From: Panorpa germanica
Lineage: Eukaryota > Arthropoda > Insecta > Mecoptera > Panorpidae
NCBI GenBank assembly: GCA_963678705.1
Contig: OY783204.1
Span: forward strand, 15,510,759 to 15,574,758
Direction: 5' to 3'
Length of the DNA stretch: 64,000 nt
Shown here: positions 1 through 11,214 of the stretch, piece by piece
How the letters are laid out: each line of letters opens with the position of its first letter
Position numbering within the stretch: the stretch's first letter is position 1
Made by a program: the position numbers and the translations under genes
Notes under the pieces: model-generated
Told to the model about the DNA's origin: nothing
Databases searched by the model: none
The model's input: only the letters and a program-made list of their open reading frames with translations

Positions 1-702
1 CATTAGCTAGTTTAAGCTTATTAATTTAGATTGGTGCAAAATTAAATGTAACCAAGCTGAATAACCTTGCAGGATTAGCTAGTACCAATTTGAAAACGCA
101 TGTATTTTACTCTTTCAGCAAGTTTGCGCTACGCTTATAAAATGAGCATACCAAATTTCATAGAACGCTTAGAAAATAAGCTACTAGATAGCTAATTTTA
201 ATGCATAATTATTCGTTTAGAGTTGTGTTGTATATTATTCTAGTAGTAACCTTGCAGTTAGCTTGTATACCAAGCCTTGTACACCAAGCATAAATTACGC
301 TACTTTCAAGTCTCAAACCTGCACTCATTCTGCCTGGGAAGTGTTTACTTTGGTATAGGTATTCTTATTGGCTATTTGTTTACAAATTTGGTTATTAACT
401 ACTACAAATTTTAAGTATTGTTCGTTCAAACTTATATAAGATACGGCATGTTAAGTGAACTAGTTAATGTCAATCACCTAGGGATATTTTTTATATTCTA
501 AGTTAAACTTCAATTATGGCGTGTAACCTAAAAATGGATTTTTCAATTCTAGTTTGTCAAAGATAGAAGAGAATATAACTCGATTAAAAAATGTTGCTTG
601 ATTAAGCTACAGTTATGTTCTTTTGTAATAAAAATGAGAGTTGAGAAACAGCAACAAAGGCTTATAATATTAACAATTACAATAAACCTCAGTTTACTGA
701 AC

Positions 703-850
703 GTAGTAAACATTTTGGAGTCACTTTGCCATCATATGGATCATGCGTATGATTCTTTTGTCATGAAAGAGTTCATTTAGAGTTCAGTTTCTCACAGTTG
801 TTCATATTTTATCGACTACTTCTATCGATAATGAAGATAAAGTTGATTAA
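703..850 (+). mobile_element. Family B MITE fragment (left part)
   Basis: It starts AGTAAACATTTTGGAGTCAC and shares its first 150 bases with the fuller copies at 6124-6375 and 35125-35368, including TCATGAAAGAGTTCATTTA and AATGAAGATAAAGTTGAT. The right terminal repeat is lost or unrecognisable. Confidence 0.75.
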
Positions 851-1931
851 TATTGTTAATTAAGATCTTTTGGAAAATACTATGAGAAAGAACTGTTAGA
901 TACTAATTAATGTATTGAACATTATCGTCATCTCTAAAATTAACGCAAAATATTATAGTCTTTGAGATAGATGACGATTTTGGGAGAGTAAACGTCACTT
1001 ACAAGACAGTTATGTAGTTCTGTGTGCCATTTTCAACGATGAAACCCTATAATCGTTAAAAATGACACATAGAATAAGGCACTAAGTACATTCAAAATTA
1101 AAACTAAAACAATAAGTATGAATGGGGTTTTACTTTTGATCCCTTTAATGATTTCATATAATCAGTAACATCTTCTGTAATTTATAGCGACTTATTGAAA
1201 CATAATTTGACGGTTAAGTTTCCGATTGCCTACATTATCAATATTAACTACAATTTTATAGAAACTAATACCATAAATGCCTTACAAGCCCATTGACCAT
1301 TGTTAAATCCTTCTGCAAGCATGGTCGGAGGTACTCCTCTCCACTTGCCGTACATTATAATAAAAAAATAACGCTGAATTTATATTTTGCCAATTATACT
1401 GAATTAGTAACAACATAAAATAAAAATATTTAGGGTTATTCTAGAGAATGAATAGATTATGAAAACGTAATATTAAGAGCGAAAAGAGAACCGTTGTCTT
1501 AAGAAGATCGGTAAATTATGAATAAATAAATATTTAATTCACATTATATTAACACGTGTAACAAAAGTTAAGAGAAAACAGAGATTACTATACAAAAGAA
1601 ACTCGATATAATGGACTAATTGGCGGGAAGGATGATTAAAAGAAATTAATATTTAAAATGGTCAGAAACATAATCCATAAATTAACTATACAAGTTTATA
1701 GGCGAGGTTTTTCATGGAAATCAGAACAGTTTGCTTTATCCATAATTTGCTATATAGAAAACGACCTGCTATATCGCAATTCTTTTATATTTGCAAATTC
1801 ATACATTTTTCACTTACATCCATTTTTGCAGCTTTTTTATACTCAATGCCTGATAAGACAAGTTCACATAATCAACTTTTGCTCATAGTGTTTCTTTCAT
1901 TATCTTTACTTACTTATAATTTATTGAATAC

Positions 1932-2036
1932 ACTTTCAGACTTATGATAGATCATACAAATCTTACTCATACCTACTTATTCAAAAGAGAACTACAACCA
2001 ATTTATGAACAATGTAACAACCCACTAACAGTAATC
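1932..2036 (+). mobile_element. LINE fragment (C-terminal domain of the reverse-transcriptase ORF)
   Basis: It translates to RLMIDHTNLTHTYLF and then YEQCNNPLTV, the 'R.R.GHT.LTH.YL ... C..C....TVEH' signature after the RNase H domain of jockey/I-type LINEs. It is a decayed relative of the fragment at 49515-49790, with about 90 bases alignable by eye. Confidence 0.6.
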
Positions 2037-2589
2037 ATCACACAGACAAAACTTATAAAAAATTAATAAAATAAATAGTAAATAATAATAGTAAATCCAA
2101 ATATTAGAGTTTAGTAGGTGTATTAAGCAAGTCGAATGTAGTTGTGTGTGTGTATGTATTAAATTCATTTTATAATTGTGTAAATGTAGCTTAATAAATG
2201 ATATAATCTCTGTTATAGGGTAAGGAAAGAAACAAGAAACTGTTGAATACGTCATAAAATGCCACTGGTCTTAGCTGAGTGTAGCAACACATCTTAATAT
2301 ATAAATATCTTTGCGAAAATCAGAGTAAGAATAATTAATTAAACATGATTAATATTGAAAAAAGTTTAATGGTTTTGTAGTTAATTACTTAGCATATAGC
2401 TTACTATATTTTTAGCATATTACATTTTATTATGATTAATGAGAGATAAATATTTAAAGAAAATTTTGTTTAATTTAAAACATCAACGCATAAAACTTGT
2501 TATGCTTAATATTAGCAACAAAAATAAACATAAAAGATTAAACTAAAACATTTGATATGATGTTAGACATCAAAAGTGAATAAACAACC

Positions 2590-2995
2590 ACTTGTCCATC
2601 GGCCCGATCACCTTCCGGTGCTGGTACACCGCGGTGCGTGTTCTCACCTGTTAAACAACTGCTGACCTCCAAAAATCACTTCTTCAAGAGCAGTAATCCT
2701 CTAAGAAGAATCTCACTAACTTCATACACACTCGCAAACGATAACGATAGCGATAACGATAACGATAACGATTCGGAGACGGACACACTACAGAAAGGCA
2801 GAAACGTCGGATATAGCCATATGCAACACACAAAAACACAACACCTTTGGCTTGCTCCTTCGATAACTGCCTTCGCGCAACTATCGCCGACGTGTCGGTG
2901 TCCGTCGAACGGTGTCCAAAACCGCCAACGAAAACGACGCCGACGTCGACGAACCAACTCCGAACAACCGAATCCAGGCCAGCAGTTCTAAGATT
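2590..2995. other. GC-rich unique patch with GATAAC hexamers
   Basis: This patch is much richer in G+C and CpG than its surroundings and is not shared with other repeats here. A hexameric GATAAC/GATAGC run spans 2738-2772. On the minus strand a good donor, AACAG|GTGAGAAC, sits at about 2650-2651. It may be an alternative first exon or promoter in the Unc-89 intron, or an exon of an unseen gene. The open frames (2638-2991 on plus, 2676-2957 on minus) are low-complexity and match no family I know, so no protein is called. Confidence 0.3.
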
Positions 2996-5814
2996 AGACT
3001 ATCCTAACTTTAATCTTTATTTTTTGCACAAATTTATTAAAGTATTTCGTCGATTTCGATAGCAAAATGACCCATATATTTATCCTTAACTTAATTTTAA
3101 ACATACATCTGCAGATGTTGTTGTTTTTATGTTTTTAAAATTGTGAAAAAATGAATAACGTCTTCAATTTATGTCAAATCTTTGCAAGTTACTAGGGGGG
3201 CTATGGTAAATCATCGGATGGATCTTTCAGAGCATATTTAATCAATTATAAAGATGTAGTTATGATTTGAGAAGTGTAATCTCCTTCGCCAAACATCATA
3301 ATGTCTGTTAAACGGTCCGCCGTGCCTTACTGCCATACTGCTGGTGATATTCGCCAGGTCTAAAACTGTCTCAGCTATTTCTGTTGACTGGACGTTTGCC
3401 CAGTGGCATCAGAGAACACTCATATACTTGTTATATATATTTTGACTAATGTATAGAGAAAGAATGTTAAATTATTATCAGTAATTCGAACTGTATGGTA
3501 TTTTAGTATCATGCTTTTATTGCATTTTCTATTTGGCTCTGTTCTAAACTTTTGACTTGATGGTTTATTGTGGTAAACACGGATCTGGTGTCAAAAACTT
3601 TCGCTTTAATCTCCGTGTGAGTTTATTTATTACTAAAAACAATCTCATTTATCATTCGTTACAACACAAATGATATTCCTAACAATATTGCAACATTCAG
3701 TTTGCAAATTTGTGCTTTGTGCAATCGGGTGACAGCCAAAACGAGGCTGTTTGCACCTAAATGCTACGATCTTCTTTATGTAGAGCAGTAAGTCAAATAA
3801 TCTAGGCAATTCAGTCTTACACTTATATTTTCCAAATGAATAAACACAAGGACGTGGGTGGAAGATGTGATGTTACGTCAAATAATCAAATTACATGAAA
3901 CATTTTCTTTGTAGATATCAAATCAGAGAAGATGCAATGTTACTCAAAACTAAGAACAATTTCGGATGAATAAGATAAGTTGGACGCAATGACAGAGTGT
4001 TGAATAATTGAAATACTGACTGCGATTCGAAGAGGTGGGGAATACATTATAAGAAGTTGCAACATTTTAATTAAGTGTTTAATTTTGTATAATATACAAA
4101 CTCATACTGAAACACAGATAAATAAAATCTTGCGAACCCTAAAGTGACTGATGGTAATCAAAAATACATATCATTATATTCTCAATTATATATTACGAAT
4201 TACATACAGTGATACCAGAGGATCCGGAACGAGCGAGATAGTCCTGCATAAGCATGTAAATGTCACGCAAAGTAAAAAAATTAATAGATTTTTACTAAAA
4301 TTCTTAAATAAAGTAATTCCTTAAAAACCGAAATAATTAAATTTTAATTTGCCCCAAATATATATACTAGATAAAAAATATGCTATAATATAAAATATAC
4401 TAGATAAATCTTTTAGATAAAGTTTTTAAGGTAGTTATTCCCCGAAGTTAGTTATTCAAATTTTACGAATTTAACATGCATTTTTAATAACAGTAAAAGT
4501 TATTTTTTTAGTATTTTTAATGTCCCACTCTCTATATTTTCGTTTTTTTAATTCATTCACTCATTCTGAGTTTCAACTCAATGTAGCACAATATCAATTC
4601 CAATATTCTAATAAAATGATACATAATATAGGAATTGTTAGCTATAAAAGGTACAAAGACGCTTATCGGCAACGGGGCACCAAACGGTTTATTTTTAATA
4701 ATTTTGAGAGCACTGAAGCTAAGACTTGAACGTGTTCTTTTCTGTTTTGGCTTGTATTTTGTTCTTCATAGTCATAACTGATGCCGAACCAGTTGTCGAG
4801 GCGTCACCAGTTGTGATACATTCCATGAATGTGAGATCAGAATTAGCGCAATTCAGCATGTCTAAACAAATATATTAAGGGTTCCGGTTTTGAAGAAAAT
4901 TCATGTCTTTTGAAAAGCATGTATTTTTAATTTTTGTTCCACTCTTGACCTTATTTGAAATCTTACATCCCTGATTCCATCAAAACACGCAGATTATGGG
5001 ATCAGAGAACAAAAACTTTGAAGATGAACTTAAAATTGAGATATCTATGATGTTTGGAACAACTGATATAGCCAAAGAAAGCTACGGACACTTCCAAAAT
5101 TATGCAAGAGATCTATTTGAAGTAATAAAAATCCTCAGGGAGGCCACCACCACATTCCCAGATCCAAACCAGACTAATTATAATTAGAAAAACGTACGTA
5201 AAAACGTAATAATTTATAAACACGTACTTATAATAATGTGAAATAATGTAAGCAAGGATAAACGTGAAATGAGGTCTAATGAGGTAATGTTCAGGTGATA
5301 CCAAAAGTTTGAATTATAGAAAAGTACACTATATATCTTTATAAACAAGGTGCGTATTATGTTACAGTTCGATGTTTGTTCATACTCTTTCTCATTACAG
5401 CAACTCGACGTTATTTGTTAAGTATATATACAGGATAATAAGCAAACATCCACTTGGAACTTGATTTTATACATTTAATAAACATATATTAGAAACTATG
5501 GACATATACCGGGATTTGCAGATAGAAACTTTGGACATCGAAAGAAGATAGTTTGACATGAATCGTCAGGAAAGACTCCAGGAAACAACATGAAGATGTC
5601 GAGATATCTCGCCTACTGGATAACGCGGGGATAGGAGCAGACAGTAAATGGTTAAAATAAGAGATTAATGCAAAACAGATCTAGCACACGTTAAATGTTG
5701 AATAACAAATTTAGTAAATGTATTAACAAATTAATTGTTGATTGCCCACTAGTCTTAAGACTAAATTGTTATTGTTATAAAAATAATGTAAATAAAAATA
5801 AATTTATACTATGA

Positions 5815-6482
5815 TGTGTCGAGGAAACGAGGAAGGATGTGTAGGATGTCCGGAACGGAGATAGAAACATTGGAGCACATTAAGTTTTCATGTGAGAAAA
5901 AAGGTAACAAGCGAAAAGAATATTGTGCAGTTATTAAAGAGAGGCAGTGAAGGGAAGAGGTGGATGGTAGAGATAAAGAGAAGGAGCGAGGAAAGAAAGG
6001 GAAGAAGGAAAGAGAAGGAATAGCAGAGTAGAAACAGAAGTGAGAGTAGCAAGAGGAGCGAAGCATTAGAAGTAGCAATTTTGTTTTTATTTTTATAAGG
6101 ATATTTTTTTCTTTTAAAAGGAGCCCAGTAAACATTTTGGAGTCACTTTGACATCATATTGAAGATGCGTATGATTTTTTTGTCATGAAAGAGTTCATTT
6201 ATAGTTCAGTTTCTCACAATCGTTCATATGAAATGTCTGTTTTATCGGCTACAGATGGCGGAACCACTCCACCTGTCGTAATACAAATGAAGATAAAGTT
6301 GATGCGAACTATAATTGAAGTGAAATAGTGATAGAAACGTCACTAAATAGGGCACTTCACTAAATGTTTACTGGGAGTGAGATATAATACGGATAAAACA
6401 TGAATTAAGCACAATGACATGTAAATTAATAAGTTTAGGCAGAAGAAGGTAGTGCCAAATGGCAAAAACATTAAAATAAAAG
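5815..6482 (+). mobile_element. R1-like LINE 3' end, interrupted by a family B MITE
   Basis: 5815-6070 contains the zinc-knuckle tail of the reverse-transcriptase ORF: CRM-S-GTEIETLEHIKF-SC, followed by a Lys/Arg/Glu-rich tail. It matches, with frameshifts, the minus-strand copy at 29165-29760. 6376-6482 is a LINE 3' UTR ending GGCAGAAG...GTAGTGCC...GCAAAAACATTAAAATAAA, shared with 48230-48432. The family B MITE at 6124-6375 sits between these two parts. The element is a pseudogene. Confidence 0.65.
6124..6375. mobile_element. Family B MITE, complete copy
   Basis: Its terminal inverted repeats are CCCAGTAAACATTT and AAATGTTTACTGGG. The interior shares CGTTCATATGAAATGT, TTTATCGGCTACA and GATGCGAACTATAATTGAAG with 35125-35368. 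It is non-coding, 252 bp. The flanks read AG on both sides, where other copies have TA. It is inserted into the 3' end of a LINE, so it is younger than that LINE copy. Confidence 0.85.
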
Positions 6483-6723
6483 TTAAAAAAATTTTAAAAA
6501 TTAAGTTGTCCAGTTGTGAACTTCCTGAATTGACACCTTACTTTTACCAGACGCTTTTGTGCTGTAAAACCGTCTTTAAACAATAGTCAAATTAACAAAA
6601 CATATTATTTTAAAAATATTATTAAATTTTTCAAGAATTGAACAAACAAAATCTATTCTAGTTTATGAGTCAACATTAAGAAACATCTAGATGTGATCCT
6701 TGTAACATAGCCACCAACACAAA

Positions 6724-7025
6724 ATGTAATGTCTCCCGACCCTCCCACGGGATCTACTTGCATACACACAACATGGGATGTGCAATTAATGTAAAAATAT
6801 CCTTCGCGTTCAATGAATAACTCATATCAATAATTCTTGTTGTTATAAAAAGAAATAAAAAGTCTGTGCTTAGTCAGTTTGTCGAGACTCGAGACGCTGT
6901 GTTAGACGAGGAATGTTTGCACAAAGACGTTGCAAGGATTATTTCTAGTTGATGAGTACACATACAACACCAGCGCAGCGTGTGCAGTGGGTCTGACAAT
7001 TTTGTTAGTGTGAGTATCCCACGAG
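6724..7025 (+). promoter_or_regulatory. Core-promoter-like sequence, possible solo LTR
   Basis: TATAAAAAG at 6844 is followed 29 bases later by TCAGTT (initiator-like), and AGACG lies about 30 bases after that, like a downstream promoter element. The segment before it begins TGTAATGTCTCCCGACCC and could be the left end of a long terminal repeat. No second copy or partner LTR occurs in the window, so the LTR reading is a guess. Confidence 0.3.
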
Positions 7026-7077
7026 AGATTTGCATAAGTGGAAAGTTAGGAAGAAAACGATAAAATTTACCAAGACA

Positions 7078-7192
7078 TAACTCCTTATATTGTACTCCAA
7101 GTAATAACTCCTTATATTTTAGGAGATAGTAACAATTAAAAAAGGTATTTTGTCTCTTTAGTTATTAAAGGGATACGTTACAGAAAATTCCA
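7078..7192 (+). mobile_element. Family A fragment
   Basis: It shares TAATAACTCCTTATAT, GAGATA-TAACAATTAAAAAA and TTTGTCTCTTTA-TTATTAAAGGGAT with the left part of the complete family A copies. The ends are missing. Confidence 0.75.
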
Positions 7193-8635
7193 ATCCATGG
7201 TACGCTACGTCTGCAGACTTGAAATTTCTGTTATGCAACAGAGACGCAAGCGAGAACGATACATAACTTACTACTAACAGTTGGATTAAGTATTCCATCT
7301 TATATTATATTATGATAGTTGCGAAAAAGGAAAAATAATGTTGGTAACTTGTTTCTTCTGTGACGTACTATGCATAGTTAAACATGCGGTAAAACTGAAA
7401 TACAAATTTTATATATATTATTACTATGTATACATAGTATATTATATTATATGAATACATAGCTATAATTCTGTCAACTTTTGGATATTTCAAATTATAA
7501 AATCGTCAGTATTCATATAGGAACCATATTTCAAACAAAAATTTACTAAAACCACTAACAACATTAAAGCTAAAAGGGCAATTATGGACTTGTCATTTAA
7601 CATTACTATTGCTGAGATTGAGTTGCCGCGATATTGGACGAAAGTAATACGTTTGATGTTAAGAACACCATGTATCAAGGTTATAGAATGCGAACAAAAT
7701 GATTTTAAACTTTAAATCGTGTTTAAACACACACGTTGTGCATCGTAGAAACTACACCCTAAACAAACCAGCCAGAGATACGGTATACAACCATTTATAC
7801 ATACTCATACAATTGTTTGATTGCGAAATAAATTCGTTATATTTAGAAATCAGAAGAAAACACTATAGAGAGGTCTCCTGAAGCTTTAACCACTTAATAA
7901 CGAACCGCTCAAATTCAGATAAATTAAATCAGTCAGTCCTAAAGGCACTCTTGCCATATATCAGCAAAACTAATCGTTTGTTCTAAAACCACATCATTAA
8001 ACAAATATCAGGAAATGACATCTCATAGTGGATTACTTGGAGGACGAAGCTACTGAAGGTTTTTCACATCTAAAAGTAGAACGCCAGCCTTATTTCTGTG
8101 AGTTAGTATAATACATTTAGTTTAAATTGATCACACTAAACTTTGTACCGGTATAATAAACTGCTAAAAAAAATAATAATATTCTTGTTATACTCATAAC
8201 AAAGGCAAATGTCACGTAAAAAATATTTTTTTAAAACAGAAATTTAAGCTAAAAATATAAAATTTTTTCAAGACATGCCTATATTTAAGCCAAAGTTAAT
8301 AGACAAAATAAACATACTTATGTCAGTCATAATTAAATAAGTTACCCAACAATAACTCAAATTAATTTGTTATCTGAACGACTATTAGAAGGGTGTAGTA
8401 TTATGTATGTGATATAAAAAAATACTGACAAAAAACTGAATCCATTCCTGGAAAACATCTATGGCATTATGCCATCAATATATTCAAGCAAAATCAAACA
8501 GAGATGTCATTACATTACAATAATCGAAAACTGTAAAGCAATGGTTTGTATCTTTACTAAACAAATTAATTAAAACTAAATGATTAATTTATGTAAATAC
8601 ATAATGGAAGTACAATTTTAAATAAATTAACATAC

Positions 8636-8801
8636 CTCAAAATAATCTCGTGCTTGGTCGTTATTTAAAAGAAATTCTTGCGCTTGCGGTTCGTCTCTGC
8701 AGTAAGCAACATGTTTGTCGAAGTCTCTTTCAAGACGTAGAAATGTTTTTCCAATCATTCGTGGTTCGTTAGCATAATATTTAACGCCCTCAATCAGTAC
8801 A
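8636..8801 (-). CDS. Unc-89: Unc-89/obscurin exon 5: middle of RhoGEF (DH) domain
   Basis: This 166 nt exon has acceptor TTTTTTAG and donor GTATGT. One base completes a Thr codon from 14523, then 55 codons follow, ending in phase 0 at DYFE. It contains VLIEGVKYYANEPRMIGKTF and RLERDFDKHVAYCRDEP, the middle helices of the DH domain. The most conserved DH segment (the LLLKEL-type helix) and the PH domain are not in the remaining 8.6 kb to the left, so the next exon lies outside the window. An unspliced reading extends only into intron. This is the last exon of the gene I can find. Confidence 0.92.
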
Positions 8802-9321
8802 CTAAAAAAGAAGAAGTTAACTTGATGAAAGATGAAAGTTATTAAATCATAAATATATGTGTTTGAATTCTGACAGAATATAAGTATTTTTGTCACATGC
8901 ACCATTTCATTTTCAAGTAGTTTCATTTAAATTACATTTTTAAGTAATAAATTATTGCTTTGTCTTAAGGTATATAAAATAGTACTTTATGGGTGTTTTC
9001 CAATTAGAGACCAGAATGCGACATTGTGCCGCACTGTGTCACATTGTGCGGATGTTTAATTGGAACATACATTACTTTTTCATCGTGTAATGTATCCATA
9101 CTTGCTTATTTTTATATCTAAAAATGTTTAACTTCTATTTTATAAATTTTATTTTATATTTAATTTTATTTAATAAAATATATTTTTTAATTAAATAAAA
9201 TAAAAATTATTTTCAAAGGTATTATTAAATTATTCCATACAATGGTATAGAAAATAGTAATCAATAGTAATTGTCAACAATACCAAGAAATTTTACATTT
9301 TTACGGAAATTGGTTGGTATC

Positions 9322-10647
9322 AATGGGCTTGTGTCCTATGTCTTAATTTTTATAAAAGTGTACTATATATTGGTAAAGTGGGTTACTAGAACCTCAAATG
9401 TTCAATTATTTTTTAATAACTCCTTATATGTTAAGAGATATTAACAATTAAAAAAGTCAATTTTTCCCTTTAATTAATAAAGGGATTCAACGTTGTACAC
9501 ATTCCAAGTGCATGTGACATCACAATATTTGTGTAAGGTTACCAACCTTACAGATCATAAATCTCTGCTATATGTATTTATAGATCAAAATATCAAATAT
9601 TATTTACAGTTATTTCAAGGAACACTCAAATTCCAATATTATGTCTGCCTTAGCAGGGTTAAATAAAATAAAAACTTGTTATTCTTTGACTTGACTTGAT
9701 TATTTGACTACCAACAGCTACAAAACAAAAACATTAAAACAGCACTGACCTACATAGCAATTAAAAATTTGAACTATAGTTTTCGAGCTACAGATGTCGG
9801 CCATATTTATGACGTGTAATGTATCACTATTAGTGATAGGTCAGTTATTTATTATATGTATACAAGTTCTGCATTAAGTATACTATCTCTTTTACGCTCT
9901 GTTGTATAAAAGAGTTAGCAAACTAGCGGACTTGACGGATGTGGTATTTTTTTGATATTTCGATTTATATTTATTTTTATTGATATTTTTTGATCTTAGT
10001 CTTTTGAGAATATACTGTTAAATCTTTGTAAGGATATTGACAATATTTTCGTTTCTACAGTCGTTATATAGAGCATATACCATATAGCAATATCCATACT
10101 TAAAACTAATCTCATTTATCTCAAAGCTACTTTTTTCGGCAGGAAAGAAGGTTTTCAGGGCAGGTTGTAGAAAAAAAAACTATGGAACAGAATCGTCTGA
10201 AATTTTAATATGTTATTCACAACATCAATAGCTATCGTTGGAACTGAAATCATTTTTTTATTTTAACAATTTCATATTTTTTTCATTAAATAACTGGTAT
10301 AAAAAGTCAGTTTTTAGAACTTCAATTTCGAAAGCGCGCCATTTTGTCAATTTTGAATTATTTTTTTTCTCCAGTTCCGACCATAACTATACTCATACTA
10401 ATTAATAATTTTCTTGGTCTTTATTTTTTAGATAAATAGAAAAGCCAACACAGTCCACACGGTCTACTTCAGCGACATTTTTAAAAATTTTAACATTTTT
10501 TTAAACAATTTTTAAAAACAATCTTGAAAATACCTTTAATTTTCGAGCTCTAGGCCACTTAATATCTTTTAAAATATAGCGAGTTATTAAAAAATAATTG
10601 GACATTTGAGATTTATAGAAATTAAAACTTGGTTGACAAGCCCATTA
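9322..10647. mobile_element. Family A inverted-repeat element, long copy 1
   Basis: The left end AATGGGCTTGTGTCC is at 9322 and the inverted right end GACAAGCCCATT finishes at 10647. The first 440 bases match the short copies (16144, 17354, 54609); the remaining 880 bases are different. This is either a longer parent form or a hybrid with a related element. I see no open frame that looks like a transposase. Confidence 0.75.
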
Positions 10648-11214
10648 TTCCATACATAAAAGAATTATTTAATTAGATTTCCTCAATATATATTTTTTCA
10701 TTTAATTCAGTTATAAATAACTCTATGTATTCAGTATATTTATAAACTACTAATAACCTATTAAATCAAATATTATATTTAATTTATCAAAACATTTGCC
10801 AAATAATAATATCAAAATAATAGGTCACAGTATCGTGGTGCCATCTGTTTAATATGTTAAAGAAACTCATAATTTTTCCTATTTTCTTTAAGTGTTTTGA
10901 ACAGCTATTCGTAAATTAGTTCAAGCCTTTTAACATTATCATAAATAAAAGTTGATTGCAGAAATTCACGTGAAATAAAGTGATTATGTTTTTATTTTTG
11001 TGAAGCAGTCATATGTTGGATGTTTAGAGGTTGACTCACTACTCATGCAATCATTTTACTCAATTTTATCGTTCATTTACCAATGCGCTGCACGTGATTG
11101 CAATTAAATGGTACGTCTGAAAGTGAAATGGTTGATGAAAACCTTTATTGCCAAATATTGTTATACTTTATAATTAGATATCTAAACCGATGAATATCTC
11201 AGTTAGTCAGCATA

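Larger units (their letters stand above)
1..8635 (-). other. Left part: Unc-89 intron 4 continuing out of the window
   Basis: The donor GTATGT at 8631-8635 opens an intron whose acceptor is not found before position 1. It carries LINE, MITE and LTR-like fragments, annotated separately. 1020-1930, 3000-5490 and 7200-8630 show only AT-rich sequence with no recognisable gene. A loose direct repeat (AACCTTGCAG followed by TTAGCT/TAGCT words) occurs at about 69-95 and 248-276. Confidence 0.55.

Noticed and set aside
2638..2991. Open frames on both strands in the GC-rich patch
   Set aside because: Low-complexity (Asp/Asn/Ser repeats, poly-Arg) caused by the hexamer repeat; no family resemblance. 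The patch itself is kept as a possible regulatory exon.
8627..8926. 99-codon frame starting at 8926 as a separate gene
   Set aside because: Only 8636-8801 is coding (DH domain); the N-terminal part is intron read through the acceptor.
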